Part shown: positions 52,668 through 62,173 of the stretch, one piece after another
Layout: every line of letters begins with the position of its first letter
Position numbering within the stretch: position 1 is the stretch's first letter
Assembly (NCBI RefSeq): GCF_020177575.1
Contig: NZ_JAHTBK010000001.1
Span: 1,919,875-1,983,874, forward strand
Direction of reading: 5' to 3'
DNA length: 64,000 nucleotides
Source of the DNA: Hasllibacter sp. MH4015
GTDB taxonomy: Bacteria > Pseudomonadota > Alphaproteobacteria > Rhodobacterales > Rhodobacteraceae
Notes under the pieces: model-generated
Seen by the model: the letters and a program-made list of their open reading frames with translations, nothing else
Database searches by the model: none
Told to the model about the DNA's origin: nothing
Program-made: the position numbers and the translations under genes

Positions 52668-53638
52668 AAGGCGTCCCGGGCGGCGTTATATTCCCGTTCC
52701 AAACGGTCGACGAGGTCGCTGACGGGCCCCAGGGATTTGACCGCCCCGATCCCCTGACCTGCCCCCCAGACCTGGCTCCACGCCTTGGGTTTGCTCGATC
52801 CGCTGCCGAAATTCATCGATTTCGCGTCGGCGCTCTCCAGGTTGTCCGGATCCATGCCCGCCGCCTTGATCGACGGCTTGAGGTAATTGCCCGAAACCCC
52901 CGTGAACAAAGAAGAAGTTACGATATCATCAGCACCTGAATCGACGATCATCTGCTTGTATTCCGGCATCGCGTTGGCCTCATCTGTCGCGATGAAGGGC
53001 GAGCCTATGTAGGCCAGATCGGCCCCCATCGCGCGGGCGGCCAGCACGCCACCGCCTGTCGCTATGGAGCCTGCCAGAAGCAGCGGGCCGTCAAACCATT
53101 CTCGGATTTCCTGCACCAGCGCGAAGGGCGATTGCGGTCCCGCATGGCCCCCGGCCCCGGCCGCGACCGCTATCAAGCCATCCGCGCCCTTGTCGATGGC
53201 CTTGCGCGCGAACGTGTTGTTGATGACATCGTGCAGCGCGATGCCGCCACAGGAATGCGCCGCGTCGTTCACTTCCACCCGCGCACCAAGGGACGTGATC
53301 CAGATCGGCACCTTCCAGCGGGCGCAGATTTCAAGGTCGCGTTCCAGCCGCAGGTTCGACCGATGAACGATCTGGTTGACGGCAAAAGGGGCCGCCGGGC
53401 GGTCCGGGTTGCGCTGGTTCCATGCGTCCAGCGCCTCGGTGATCCGCTTCAGCCATGCCTCCAGCATCGGCGGCTCCCCCTCCTTCTCGCGCGCGTTCAG
53501 CGCCGGGAAAGAGCCGACGATCCCGGCACAGCATTGCGCGATGACAAGGTCGGGGTTCGACACGATGAAGAGCGGGCTGCCCACGACCGGCAGGCGCAAA
53601 CCACTCAAAACACTCGGTAAATCTCTAGTCTGGACCAT
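52664..53638 (-). CDS. Nitronate monooxygenase family protein (2-nitropropane dioxygenase type)
   Basis: This 324-aa FMN-binding TIM barrel starts with [21 protein letters not shown] and has the FMN phosphate loop [15 protein letters not shown] and the later [24 protein letters not shown]-type proteins oxidise nitronates, and related ones reduce enoyl groups. It is the first gene of the four-gene operon. The ATG at 53638 is used because the region upstream lies in the divergent promoter with gcdH. Confidence 0.88.
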   Translation of the reverse strand: MVQTRDLPSVLSGLRLPVVGSPLFIVSNPDLVIAQCCAGIVGSFPALNAREKEGEPPMLEAWLKRITEALDAWNQRNPDRPAAPFAVNQIVHRSNLRLERDLEICARWKVPIWITSLGARVEVNDAAHSCGGIALHDVINNTFARKAIDKGADGLIAVAAGAGGHAGPQSPFALVQEIREWFDGPLLLAGSIATGGGVLAARAMGADLAYIGSPFIATDEANAMPEYKQMIVDSGADDIVTSSLFTGVSGNYLKPSIKAAGMDPDNLESADAKSMNFGSGSSKPKAWSQVWGAGQGIGAVKSLGPVSDLVDRLEREYNAARDAL

Positions 53639-53768
53639 TGCGCCCTCCGTTTTGCCCGACGCTACCTTGCCCGTTCGGGCGCGGCAAGGCACCGCCCCCC
53701 CGTCAGGTGGCCTTGTCACGCAAGGTCATCGCGCCCAATATTTCACCAAACCCGAATTGGAGAGCCCC

Positions 53769-54983
53769 ATGCCCGACGGCCAGACCCGCCATACCGGCCC
53801 CTCGCTTGCGCCCTTTGACTGGGCCGATCCGTTCCACCTCGACACCCAACTGGCCGAGGATGAACGAATGGTCGCCGACAGCGCGCGCGCCTATGCGCAG
53901 GACAAACTGCTGCCGCGCGCCAATGAGGCCTACCTCAACGAGCACGTCACGCCCGAGATCTTTGCCGAGATGGGGGAGATGGGGCTGCTCGGCACCACGA
54001 TCCCCGAGGAGTACGGCGGCCTTGGCGCGGGATACGTGACCTACGGGCTTGTGGCCCGCGAAGTGGAGCGGGTCGATAGCGGCTATCGCTCCATGATGTC
54101 GGTCCAGAGTTCCCTCGTGATGTATCCGATTCACGCCTACGGGACGGAGGAGCAGCGGCAGAAATACCTCCCCGGCCTCGCCGCAGGTACGCTCATCGGG
54201 TGTTTTGGCCTGACCGAACCGGATGCGGGCAGCGATCCGGCGGGCATGAAGACGACCGCGAAAAAGACCGACGGCGGCTATGTCCTGAACGGCGCGAAAA
54301 TGTGGATTTCCAACGCTCCAATCGCCGATGTCTTCGTGATCTGGGCCAAGTCCGATGCCCATGGCGGCAAGATCCGGGGCTTTGTGCTGGACAAGGGTAT
54401 GACGGGCCTGAGCGCGCCGAAAATCGGCGGAAAACTCAGCCTGCGCGCCTCCGTCACCGGCGAAATCGTGATGGATAATGTGGAAGTCGGCGAAGACGCG
54501 CTTCTGCCCGGTGTGGAGGGGCTGAAAGGCCCCTTCGGCTGCCTCAATCGCGCGCGCTACGGCATTGCATGGGGCGTCATGGGCGCGGCGGAGGATTGCT
54601 GGCACCGCGCGCGGCAATACGGGTTGGACCGGGTGCAATTCGGGCGGCCGCTGGCGCAGACACAACTGTTCCAGAAGAAGCTTGCCGACATGCAGACGGA
54701 GATCGCGCTTGGCCTGCAAGGGGCGCTGAGGGCCGGTCGGATGCTGGAGGACGGCACCTGCGGGCCGGAGGTTATCTCCCTGATAAAGCGGAACAATTGC
54801 GGCAAGGCACTGGACATTGCGCGCCATGCCCGCGACATGCATGGCGGCAACGGGATCATGGCGGAATACCACGTCATGCGCCACGCCCAGAACCTTGAGA
54901 CGGTGAACACCTACGAGGGCACCCACGATGTCCACGCGCTCATCCTCGGGCGCGCACAAACCGGGCTTCAGGCGTTTTTCTGA
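53769..54983 (+). CDS. gcdH: Glutaryl-CoA dehydrogenase
   Basis: This enzyme oxidises and decarboxylates glutaryl-CoA to crotonyl-CoA in lysine/tryptophan breakdown. It is 404 aa, with the GCDH N-terminus FDWADPF, the FAD loop [14 protein letters not shown], and the C-terminal catalytic [19 protein letters not shown], whose Glu is the base; that last motif is typical of GCDH. It is divergent from the NMO operon with 130 bases between. Confidence 0.94.
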   Translation: MPDGQTRHTGPSLAPFDWADPFHLDTQLAEDERMVADSARAYAQDKLLPRANEAYLNEHVTPEIFAEMGEMGLLGTTIPEEYGGLGAGYVTYGLVAREVERVDSGYRSMMSVQSSLVMYPIHAYGTEEQRQKYLPGLAAGTLIGCFGLTEPDAGSDPAGMKTTAKKTDGGYVLNGAKMWISNAPIADVFVIWAKSDAHGGKIRGFVLDKGMTGLSAPKIGGKLSLRASVTGEIVMDNVEVGEDALLPGVEGLKGPFGCLNRARYGIAWGVMGAAEDCWHRARQYGLDRVQFGRPLAQTQLFQKKLADMQTEIALGLQGALRAGRMLEDGTCGPEVISLIKRNNCGKALDIARHARDMHGGNGIMAEYHVMRHAQNLETVNTYEGTHDVHALILGRAQTGLQAFF

Positions 54984-55063
54984 CCCCGGAATTGACCCGC
55001 ATCAAGGCGGGCAACCTTGTGGCGTGGCACACTTGATACGGACCCAATTCAAGGAGTGATCCC

Positions 55064-55453
55064 ATGTCCGATGCCCGCTTTGATATCGAACGCGAAGGCC
55101 CCAATTCCCTGCGCATCGCGCTGGCCGGAAGCCTCGATGCCCAGACGATGGAAGTGGCCCTGCAACGTCTGACGCAGGAAATGGACGGGATGGAGCATGG
55201 CGACATGCTGATGCTCGACCAGGGCGCAGAATGGCCAAGCCTCGGCGCCATCGGGGTGGAACTGCGCCACTGGCCGCAATTGCTGGCGATGCTCCACAAA
55301 CTGGACCGCTGCGCCCTCGTCACGCACAACCAGATGTTCCGCAACGCCGCCGCCGTCGAAAGCGCGCTGATCCCGGGCTACGAGATCCGCTCCTTCAACG
55401 ACGAAGCCAGCGCCCGCGCCTGGCTGGCGGAGGCCCGCGCAGCCCCCGCCTAG
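55064..55453 (+). CDS. SpoIIAA-like STAS-family protein
   Basis: This 129-aa protein has the SpoIIAA-like (STAS/SEC14) pattern: an N-terminal strand, LMLDQGAEWPSLGAIGVEL, LDRCALVTHNQMFRNAAAVES, and an acidic, alanine-rich helix at the end. Such proteins bind small molecules or regulatory partners; their roles in proteobacteria are mostly unknown. An AAGGAG sequence precedes the ATG at ideal distance. It stands alone after gcdH. Confidence 0.8.
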   Translation: MSDARFDIEREGPNSLRIALAGSLDAQTMEVALQRLTQEMDGMEHGDMLMLDQGAEWPSLGAIGVELRHWPQLLAMLHKLDRCALVTHNQMFRNAAAVESALIPGYEIRSFNDEASARAWLAEARAAPA

Positions 55454-55660
55454 CCCCACACGCATCCCGCGCCTCAGAATTCCGCGTCGGGGCCGCGGCC
55501 ATTCCGTTAATGATGTTAACCGGGCCCCGCAGCGCGCGCGATCCGGTCCGGTGCCACCACCGGGCGCGGACCTTCACCGCCGACAAGCCGCGCCCTCCGT
55601 GACCCGCCGCTTGGCAAGCCCCGCACAAACCGGCAGAAGGGACCAAATCGGGAGGGGCCC

Positions 55661-56443
55661 ATGCGGATCGCAACGTTCAACATCAACGGCATCAAGGCAC
55701 GCATCAACGCGCTTGGCGATTGGCTGGACGACCAGAAACCCGATGTCGCCCTCCTGCAAGAGGTCAAGTCGGTGGATGAGACCTTCCCGCGCGACCTGTT
55801 CGAGGATCGCGGCTACAATGTCGAAACCCACGGACAGAAGGGTTTTAATGGCGTGGCGATCCTGTCGAAACTGCCGCTGGAGGATGTCAGCCGTGGCCTG
55901 CCCGGCGACGAAGAGGACGAACAGGCCCGTTGGATCGAGGCGACGGTGATGGGCGACGATCACGCCATTCGCGTCTGCGGCCTCTATCTGCCCAACGGAA
56001 ACCCCGCCCCGGGCCCGAAATATGACTACAAGCTGGCCTGGATGGACCGGTTGCACACCCATGCAAGGGGGCTCTTGAACGACGAGAAGCCCGTTGTCAT
56101 GGCAGGCGATTACAACATCATTCCCCTCGATGAGGACGCCGCCCGCCCGGAAGTCTGGCACGACGATGCCCTGGCCCGGCCCGAAAGCCGCGCCGCCTTC
56201 CGCCGCATCCTAAACCTCGGCTTCACCGAAGCCTTCCGCGCCCGCAACCAGGCGCCCGGCATGTATTCATTCTGGGATTACCAGGCGGGCGCGTGGGACC
56301 GGAACGACGGTATCCGCATCGACCACCACCTGCTCAGCCCCGAGGCCGCGGACCTGCTGCGCGATTGCTGGATCGAGAAGGACGTGCGCGGGCGCGAAAA
56401 ACCGTCCGACCACGTGCCGGTCTGGATCGACCTGGCCGCCTGA
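55661..56443 (+). CDS. xth: Exodeoxyribonuclease III
   Basis: This 260-aa Mg-dependent AP endonuclease / 3'-5' exonuclease acts in base excision repair. The motifs of the family are present: IATFNINGIKARI, LLQEVKSVD (metal Glu), GDYNIIPLDED (catalytic Asp and Asn) and SDHVPVWID (catalytic His near the end). A 207-base gap separates it from the SpoIIAA-like gene, and I see nothing else in it. Confidence 0.95.
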   Translation: MRIATFNINGIKARINALGDWLDDQKPDVALLQEVKSVDETFPRDLFEDRGYNVETHGQKGFNGVAILSKLPLEDVSRGLPGDEEDEQARWIEATVMGDDHAIRVCGLYLPNGNPAPGPKYDYKLAWMDRLHTHARGLLNDEKPVVMAGDYNIIPLDEDAARPEVWHDDALARPESRAAFRRILNLGFTEAFRARNQAPGMYSFWDYQAGAWDRNDGIRIDHHLLSPEAADLLRDCWIEKDVRGREKPSDHVPVWIDLAA

Positions 56444-56608
56444 CCGCGCCGGCACCCGCCCCGCGCCCGACCGATGCCCGAACTGAGCGCACGAAGTTTG
56501 GCCTGGATGCACAACATCGCCCCTCTTTGCTTCAAAAATACCTGAAATCCGTGCCTCGCCTCAGGTCTCGCCATGAACGGCAAGTCACCCACACGCTCCG
56601 CAATCCGG

Positions 56609-56950
56609 TCACGCGCATCCGCCGTCGCCGAACGGGTCATGCCCCCAGTTCTTCAGGGAATATTCCCAATCGCTGCCTTCGGCATCCTTCGGGGCCTGGG
56701 CGCAGTGGCGATTGATGTAGCCCACCACCTTCGCCATGTGGTCCCAATCGGCGTCCGTCAATTCATCCTTGTTGGTTCGCTTGATCTCCACAATCCGTCG
56801 GCCGGACCGATGCCCGGTGCTCTCGCCCCCGTCACTGTCACCGACCGACTTGCTCTCTTCCGTGTCCAGCCAATCCTCCAGCGCGGACGGCGACATGTTC
56901 ACCTTCTCGCGCCACGCATTCCAGATTTCGTCACGGGATTTCTCGGACAT
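56609..56950 (-). CDS. DUF3140 family protein
   Basis: This 113-aa hydrophilic protein starts MSEKSRDEIWNAWREKVNMS and has LEDWLDTEESKSVG, then GHRSGRRIVEIKRTNKDEL and a C-terminal YINRHCAQAP region, which fits the DUF3140 pattern (a plasmid/DNA-related family of unknown function). The ATG at 56950 is preferred over one 15 codons upstream because of a GAGGA-type site before it. It stands alone. Confidence 0.75.
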   Translation of the reverse strand: MSEKSRDEIWNAWREKVNMSPSALEDWLDTEESKSVGDSDGGESTGHRSGRRIVEIKRTNKDELTDADWDHMAKVVGYINRHCAQAPKDAEGSDWEYSLKNWGHDPFGDGGCA

Positions 56951-57093
56951 CTTTTCCTCCTCCTGGCACCTGAAGGGGGGAACTCGGCGGATCACCGGGT
57001 GGTTCCGCCCCCGCGGGACGGCGGGAGGGGCGAGCTGCGTGTTTTCTCGGGAAAATGCGCAGCAGCGTCTCCCCCGGGCCTAGGCCGCCCCCC

Positions 57094-57975
57094 TCAAAGC
57101 CCGTTCAACGGCACCTTCAGGACCGGATGCCCGTCCGCGTCCTTGGGGATATCGCCCGCACGCATGTTCACCTGCAACGAGGGGATGATCAGCTTCGGCA
57201 TGGCCAGCGTCGCATCGCGGCCTTCGCGCACGGCGATGAACTCCTCCCGGCTGGTACCTCCCGCCAGGTGAATATTCGCCGCCCTCTGTTCGGCCACATT
57301 CGTCTCCCACGCGATCGCGCGCCCGCCGGGGCCGTAATCGTGGCAGATGAACAGCCGCATCTCGTCCGGCAGCGCCAGCACCTTCTGGATCGAATCGTAA
57401 AGTTGCCCCGCATCACCGCCCGGAAAATCGCACCGCGCCGACCCGCCGTCGGGCATGAAGAGCGTATCGCCCACAAACGCCGCATCGCCGATGACATGGA
57501 CCATGCAGGCCGGCGTGTGGCCCGGCGTGGCCATGGCGAACCCGGTCAGGTTGCCGATCTCGTAGGTGTCGCCATCGGCAAAAAGCGCGTCGAACTGCGA
57601 CCCGTCGCGCTGGAACTCGGTGCCCTCGTTGAAGACCTTGCCAAAGACCTCCTGCACCTCGGTGATCTTCGCGCCAATGCCGATCTTGCCACCGCATTCC
57701 TGCTGGATGTAGGGCGCGGCGGACAGGTGGTCGGCGTGAACATGGGTCTCGATCACCCAGGCCACCTCGAGCCCGTTTTCGCGGACAAATGCGATGATCC
57801 GGTCCGCACTGTCATGGGTGATGCGCCCGGCGGCGTAGTCGATGTCGAGCACGGTGTCGATCACCGCACAGGCGGCACTTTCCGGATCCTGCACGACGTA
57901 GGAAATCGTGTTGGTCGCCTCGTCGAAAAAGCCCGTCACCAGTGGGTGCTGATCCATATTCACGGGGTATGTCAT
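57094..57975 (-). CDS. MBL-fold hydrolase, persulfide dioxygenase (ETHE1/Blh)-like
   Basis: This 293-aa metallo-beta-lactamase-fold protein has THVHADHLSAAPY (the HxHxDH metal motif) near residue 70, PGHTPACMVH and FVGDTLFMPDGGSARCDFPGG, typical of ETHE1 and Blh enzymes that oxidise glutathione persulfide to sulfite. Two YeeE/YedE-type sulfur transport genes start just upstream, which supports a sulfide-detoxification role. The ATG at 57975 gives the usual N-terminus (VTGFFDEATNTISYVV). Confidence 0.9.
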   Translation of the reverse strand: MTYPVNMDQHPLVTGFFDEATNTISYVVQDPESAACAVIDTVLDIDYAAGRITHDSADRIIAFVRENGLEVAWVIETHVHADHLSAAPYIQQECGGKIGIGAKITEVQEVFGKVFNEGTEFQRDGSQFDALFADGDTYEIGNLTGFAMATPGHTPACMVHVIGDAAFVGDTLFMPDGGSARCDFPGGDAGQLYDSIQKVLALPDEMRLFICHDYGPGGRAIAWETNVAEQRAANIHLAGGTSREEFIAVREGRDATLAMPKLIIPSLQVNMRAGDIPKDADGHPVLKVPLNGL

Positions 57976-58004
57976 CGCGGGGTCTCCTCCTTCGGGCAAA
58001 GGGC

Positions 58005-58436
58005 TCAGGCCGGTGCCCCGCGCCGCAACAGCGGCGGGACCAACCGTGCGGCGATGATACCAGCGACCATCGCGCCCGTGAACAGCCACACCGACGCATC
58101 GAATGCCCCCAGAACCGGCAATGCGCCGCCCGGACAGAACCCCGCAATGCCCCAGCCGACGCCGAACGTCGCCGACCCGGCCAGAAGCCTGGTGTCGACC
58201 CGGGTCGCCTGCGGCAAGAGAAATTGCCCCTCGAAAAGCGGTTGCGGTCTCGGCAGCACGACGCGGTAGCCAAGCGCCGTCACCGCCAGCGCGCCGCCCA
58301 TCACGAAGATCAGCGACGGGTCCCACGTGCCAGCGATATCGAAGAAATTCACGACCTTGGCCGGGTTCCCCATGCCAGAGACGACGATCCCCATGCCGAA
58401 CAGCGCACCGATCAGGAAGATCAGGGTCAAACGCAT
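58005..58436 (-). CDS. YeeE/YedE family sulfur transporter, half protein (PmpB-like)
   Basis: This 143-aa membrane protein has four likely helices and the YeeE/YedE motif GWGIAGFCPGGALPVLGAF with the conserved Cys that relays sulfur. The family includes TsuA (thiosulfate uptake) and the PmpA/PmpB pair. It lies four bases after the second half-size gene and 29 bases before the MBL hydrolase gene, so the three form one unit. Confidence 0.88.
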   Translation of the reverse strand: MRLTLIFLIGALFGMGIVVSGMGNPAKVVNFFDIAGTWDPSLIFVMGGALAVTALGYRVVLPRPQPLFEGQFLLPQATRVDTRLLAGSATFGVGWGIAGFCPGGALPVLGAFDASVWLFTGAMVAGIIAARLVPPLLRRGAPA

Positions 58437-58440
58437 CGTT

Positions 58441-58872
58441 TCATACCCCCAAGACGTGCCGCAGCACATAAACAGTAGCGACACATGCCGCCATGAACAC
58501 GCAGGTCGCGACGATGGACCGGGGCGACAGCCGCGCGATCCCGCAGACCCCATGCCCGGAGGTGCACCCACCCCCGAATGTCACGCCCACACCCACCAGA
58601 AAGCCGCCCACCAGCAGCATCGGCGTGCTGACCGGCACCGTGATCTCGGGCCACGATCCGGTCAGCAGCAGGTACAAGGCCGGTGCCGTGACCATGCCCG
58701 CGATCATCACCCAGCGCCAAAGCCCATCCGCGCGCGATGCGGGCAGCAAGGCACCGGCCAGAATGCCCGTCGCCCCCATGATCCGCCCCGCCACCAGCAT
58801 CAGCAGAACCGCGGCCAGCCCGATCATCGCGCCGCCCGCCAGCGACGCCCAGGGCGTGAATGCCGTCTCCAT
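58441..58872 (-). CDS. YeeE/YedE family sulfur transporter, half protein (PmpA-like)
   Basis: This 143-aa membrane protein with about four helices carries the matching signature GVTFGGGCTSGHGVCGIARLSP with two conserved Cys. Together with the next gene it equals one full-length YeeE protein split in two. The ATG at 58872 is the first of the operon; the 146-base divergent gap to the binding-protein gene must hold both promoters. No BigR-type regulator is in the window. Confidence 0.88.
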   Translation of the reverse strand: METAFTPWASLAGGAMIGLAAVLLMLVAGRIMGATGILAGALLPASRADGLWRWVMIAGMVTAPALYLLLTGSWPEITVPVSTPMLLVGGFLVGVGVTFGGGCTSGHGVCGIARLSPRSIVATCVFMAACVATVYVLRHVLGV

Positions 58873-59018
58873 GATTTCCGTCCCCGTTCTTGTCCTGCCT
58901 CCCATTTAGGCGAAGTACCGGTCCGCTCCAACTGGACTTTCGGTGGCTTCGGCCAATACTCTTGCGCGACGGCAAAGACCGTCCCCCTGACACCAAGGGG
59001 CACCAACGGGAGAAACAC

Positions 59019-60608
59019 ATGACACATCGTATCGCCGCCTTTGGGGCGGCCCTTCTGGCCACCACGGCGCTGACCGTCACCAGCCTTAGCGCGGAAACCC
59101 TGCGTTGGGCCCGCGCGGCCGAGGCACTGACCCAGGACCCCCACGCCCAGAACGAGGGGCCGACCACGACCCTCAACCACCAGATCTACGAGCCCCTGAT
59201 CCTGCGCAACATGGCCGGAGAAATGGAGCCCGCGCTGGCCACCTCGTGGGAGCCGTCGGCCGATAATCCCAATGTCTGGGTCTTCCAGATCCGCGAAGGC
59301 GTCACCTTCCACGGGGGGGAGACCTTCGACGCCTCCGACGTCGTCTTCTCGCTCAACCGCGCGATGTCGGAGAATTCCAACTTCCGCGAATTGCTCTCTG
59401 GCGTGACGGAAGTGCGCGCCACGGGTGACTACGTTGTGGAGATCGAGACCGAGGGTCCGAACCCGCTTCTGCCCAACAACCTGACCAACATCTTCATGAT
59501 GGACGAAGGCTGGTCGGTGGAAAACGGCGCCGAAGAGGTGCAGGATTACGCCGGCGGTGAAGACACGTTCTCGGCGCGCAATTCCAACGGGACCGGGCCC
59601 TATGTCCTCACCAGCCGCGAAGCGGACGTGGAGACGGTCCTGACCCTGAACGAGAATTACTGGGGCATCGGCGAGTTTCCCCTCGACGTGACGGAGATCA
59701 TCTTCACGCCGATCCAGAACCCCGCCACCCGTCTGGCGGCCTTCCTGACCGGTGAGGTCGATTTCATCCAGGATGTCCCGGTACAGGATCTGGCGCAGGT
59801 TGAAGCCGCCGATGGCATCGGCCTCGGCACCGGGCCGCAGAACCGCAATATCTTCTTCGGGCTGAATGTCGGTGCCGACAACCTGGAGCGCGACAATGTC
59901 GATGGCGCGAATCCCTTCGCCGATGTCCGCGTGCGCGAAGCGATGATGATCGCCATCAACCGCGAGGCGATCCAGCAGGTCGTCATGCGCGGACAATCCG
60001 ACCCCACGGGCGCGATGCTGCCGCCGCCGGTGAACGGCTGGACCGAGGAGTTGGAGCAATATCCCGAATTCGACCTCGACCGCGCCCGCGCGTTGATGGA
60101 AGAAGCGGGCTACGGCGACGGCTTCTCGATCCAGCTCGATTGCCCCAATGACCGCTACGTCAATGACGAGGCGATCTGCCAGGCCGCCGTGGGCATGTTC
60201 GCCCAGATCGGCATCACCGTGAACCTCTCGGCGCTCCCGCGTGCCCAGCATTTCCCGCTGATCGCCAATGGCGAGACGGATTTCTACATGCTGGGTTGGG
60301 GCGTGCCGACCTATGACAGCGAATACGTCTTCAACTTCCTCTACCACACCCGCAACGACGGGCGCGGCAGCTGGAACGGCACGAACTTCTCCAACGCCGA
60401 GATGGACGAGATGATCGTTTCGCTGTCGTCTGAGACCGATCTGGAGGCCCGCAACGCGACCATCGCGGAGCTGTGGGAGATGGCAGAGGCTGAGATGATC
60501 TATCTGCCGATCCACCACCAGGTCCTGAACTGGGGTGTCTCGGATGCGTGGTCCACGCTGGTGGATGCCGACGACCAGGTGAAGTTCAAATATTTCGAGC
60601 TGAACTGA
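59019..60608 (+). CDS. ABC transporter substrate-binding protein, dipeptide/oligopeptide (DppA) type
   Basis: This 529-aa periplasmic binding protein (SBP family 5) has a Sec signal peptide (MTHRIAAFGAALLATTALTV, cleavage near LSAE) and the family strands LRWARAAEALTQDPHAQN and WVFQIREGVTFHGGETFDASDVVFSL. Substrates of the family are peptides, nickel or opines; none is fixed here. No permease or ATPase gene follows directly; the nearest relative is the second binding protein at 62860. Confidence 0.9.
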   Translation: MTHRIAAFGAALLATTALTVTSLSAETLRWARAAEALTQDPHAQNEGPTTTLNHQIYEPLILRNMAGEMEPALATSWEPSADNPNVWVFQIREGVTFHGGETFDASDVVFSLNRAMSENSNFRELLSGVTEVRATGDYVVEIETEGPNPLLPNNLTNIFMMDEGWSVENGAEEVQDYAGGEDTFSARNSNGTGPYVLTSREADVETVLTLNENYWGIGEFPLDVTEIIFTPIQNPATRLAAFLTGEVDFIQDVPVQDLAQVEAADGIGLGTGPQNRNIFFGLNVGADNLERDNVDGANPFADVRVREAMMIAINREAIQQVVMRGQSDPTGAMLPPPVNGWTEELEQYPEFDLDRARALMEEAGYGDGFSIQLDCPNDRYVNDEAICQAAVGMFAQIGITVNLSALPRAQHFPLIANGETDFYMLGWGVPTYDSEYVFNFLYHTRNDGRGSWNGTNFSNAEMDEMIVSLSSETDLEARNATIAELWEMAEAEMIYLPIHHQVLNWGVSDAWSTLVDADDQVKFKYFELN

Positions 60609-60913
60609 CCGGCTGACGCGTCCGCGTCAACACCGGTATCTATCGACCTGCCCGGGGGAGCGATCCTCCGGGCAGATGCGTTCTGGACCAGGCAGATAGG
60701 GTGACAATACCCCGTCTTTCCCCCTGAGCGTCCGTGCGATCCGCCATAGGGTGAAGAGGGCGGTTGATTGAAAGACCGTTATCCCGCAACCTGACCACAC
60801 AGCCCTGCGCCTGCATTCGCGCATTCATTTGCCAACTATTTTAGTCCCCAAGGCCGGGCGCTGTGATCTTCCTCCGTTTCTTCCGGGGAAGACGCATTTT
60901 GACATCGAAAGGA
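60609..60913. other. Intergenic region with two hairpins after the binding-protein gene
   Basis: TGACGCG/CGCGTCA (60614-60629) and CTGCCCGG/CCGGGCAG (60648-60675) are perfect stems of 7 and 8 bp just after the stop codon. The second may slow or end transcription, though no clear T run follows. The remaining 240 bases contain nothing I can support apart from the ribosome binding site of the next gene. Confidence 0.5.
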
Positions 60914-62026
60914 ATGCTCGTGTCACACGACTTACTGAAAGCCATCGTTCTGTCCGTTCTGGCCATGCCCTTGGCCAATGCCGCCAATGCGCAGGATGTC
61001 GACCCCGCCAGGGTCACCGAATTCGTCACCGCGCTGGAGACCCATGGCTGCCGCCTGACCCAGGCCGACACCCAGGATTTTGTTCTTTCCAACGGGTTCG
61101 CCGATGCCCGTGAAACCCGCGCCATCATCGGAAGCCTGATCGCGTCGGGCGATGCCCGCACCGAAGGCGCGGAACTGGTGTTGAGCACGGCCGGTTGCGC
61201 CAATGCGACCGCAGGCGCGGCACCCGTCCCCGTACCGGCGCCCGCCCCGGCCCCCACGCCGGTCCCCGCCCCGCCGCAGCCGGTCCAGGCGCTGGCCGCC
61301 TGCCCCTCCAACGCGCTCGCCCTGTCCGGCACGACCCAATGCGCCTGCCCCGCCAATCCCAGCGGCACGATCTGGGGCAGTGCCGTCTATACCGCCGACA
61401 GCAATATCTGCATGGCAGCGCTCCATGCAGGTGCCATCCCGATCACCGGGGGCAACATCACGGTCACGACATCGGGTCGGTTGGAATCCTTCCCTGGCTC
61501 GGTCCAGAACGGCGTGACCTCCAACCCCTGGGGCGCCTACGATACCAGCTTCTCCGTCGCGGCCCTGCCCGATGCGGCACCGCAGCCCGCGCCGCAACCT
61601 TTGCCCCAGGCCACGGCGAATTGCCCCAGCTTCGAAACGCCGGGCGACTTCTATGCCGCGACCGGCGAGCAGCTCTACAGCCCCACGTCGTTCCAGGTGC
61701 AGGCCGGTGGTCCGCTCGATATCGGCGGATGCCAGGTCGGCGGGATTGGCTTCACCACGGAAGTGCCGCAGATCTCCGTCAACCTTTCGGGGATGGAGAG
61801 CTACGGTCGCCTGGAAATCGAGGTCGAATCCCAGTGTGACACGACGCTTCTGATCAACACGCCGATGGGACAATGGGTGTTCGACGACGATGGCCGTGGC
61901 AATCTGCAACCGCTCGTGAACCTGCCGTCTTCGGCATCCATGAACGGGCGCATCGACATCTGGGTCGGCACCTATAATGGCGATACCTGCCCGGCCACCC
62001 TCGAACTGGAAACCTGGCTCGGCTAG
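60914..62026 (+). CDS. LCCL-domain secreted protein
   Basis: This 370-aa exported protein has a signal peptide (to about 27, NAANAQ), a small N-terminal helical domain with two cysteines, a Pro/Ala linker (PVPVPAPAPAPTPVPAPP), an LCCL domain (about 130-215; CPSNALALSGTTQCACP, WGSAVYTADSNICMAALHAG, SFPGSVQNGVTSNPWG), a second linker and a C-terminal beta domain with disulfide-type cysteines. LCCL domains bind carbohydrate or lipid in other organisms. GTG at 60920 with AAAGGA at 60908 is an alternative start. Confidence 0.8.
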   Translation: MLVSHDLLKAIVLSVLAMPLANAANAQDVDPARVTEFVTALETHGCRLTQADTQDFVLSNGFADARETRAIIGSLIASGDARTEGAELVLSTAGCANATAGAAPVPVPAPAPAPTPVPAPPQPVQALAACPSNALALSGTTQCACPANPSGTIWGSAVYTADSNICMAALHAGAIPITGGNITVTTSGRLESFPGSVQNGVTSNPWGAYDTSFSVAALPDAAPQPAPQPLPQATANCPSFETPGDFYAATGEQLYSPTSFQVQAGGPLDIGGCQVGGIGFTTEVPQISVNLSGMESYGRLEIEVESQCDTTLLINTPMGQWVFDDDGRGNLQPLVNLPSSASMNGRIDIWVGTYNGDTCPATLELETWLG

Positions 62027-62040
62027 GTCCCCCTCCCGCG

Positions 62041-62072
62041 CGCCGCCCCCCTAGGCTTACCGGGGGGCGGCG
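62041..62072 (+). terminator. Terminator after the LCCL gene
   Basis: CGCCGCCCCCC (62041-62051) pairs perfectly with GGGGGGCGGCG (62062-62072), 11 bp around a ten-base loop, starting 14 bases after the stop. The tail is only TT, so it may rely on stem strength. Confidence 0.55.
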
Positions 62073-62173
62073 TTGCCCCGGCCCGCCTGTTGATCCATCT
62101 CAAGGCGCGTATCCCCGGCATCTGCCATCCTTGAAGGCGCAATCCCGCGCGTCCCACCGAAAGGATAGCTGCC

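Noticed and set aside
58824-60518. A 564-codon open frame antisense to the binding-protein gene
   Set aside because: Same explanation: it mirrors the DppA-type gene, is rich in His, Arg and Gly, and has no start site or motif of its own.
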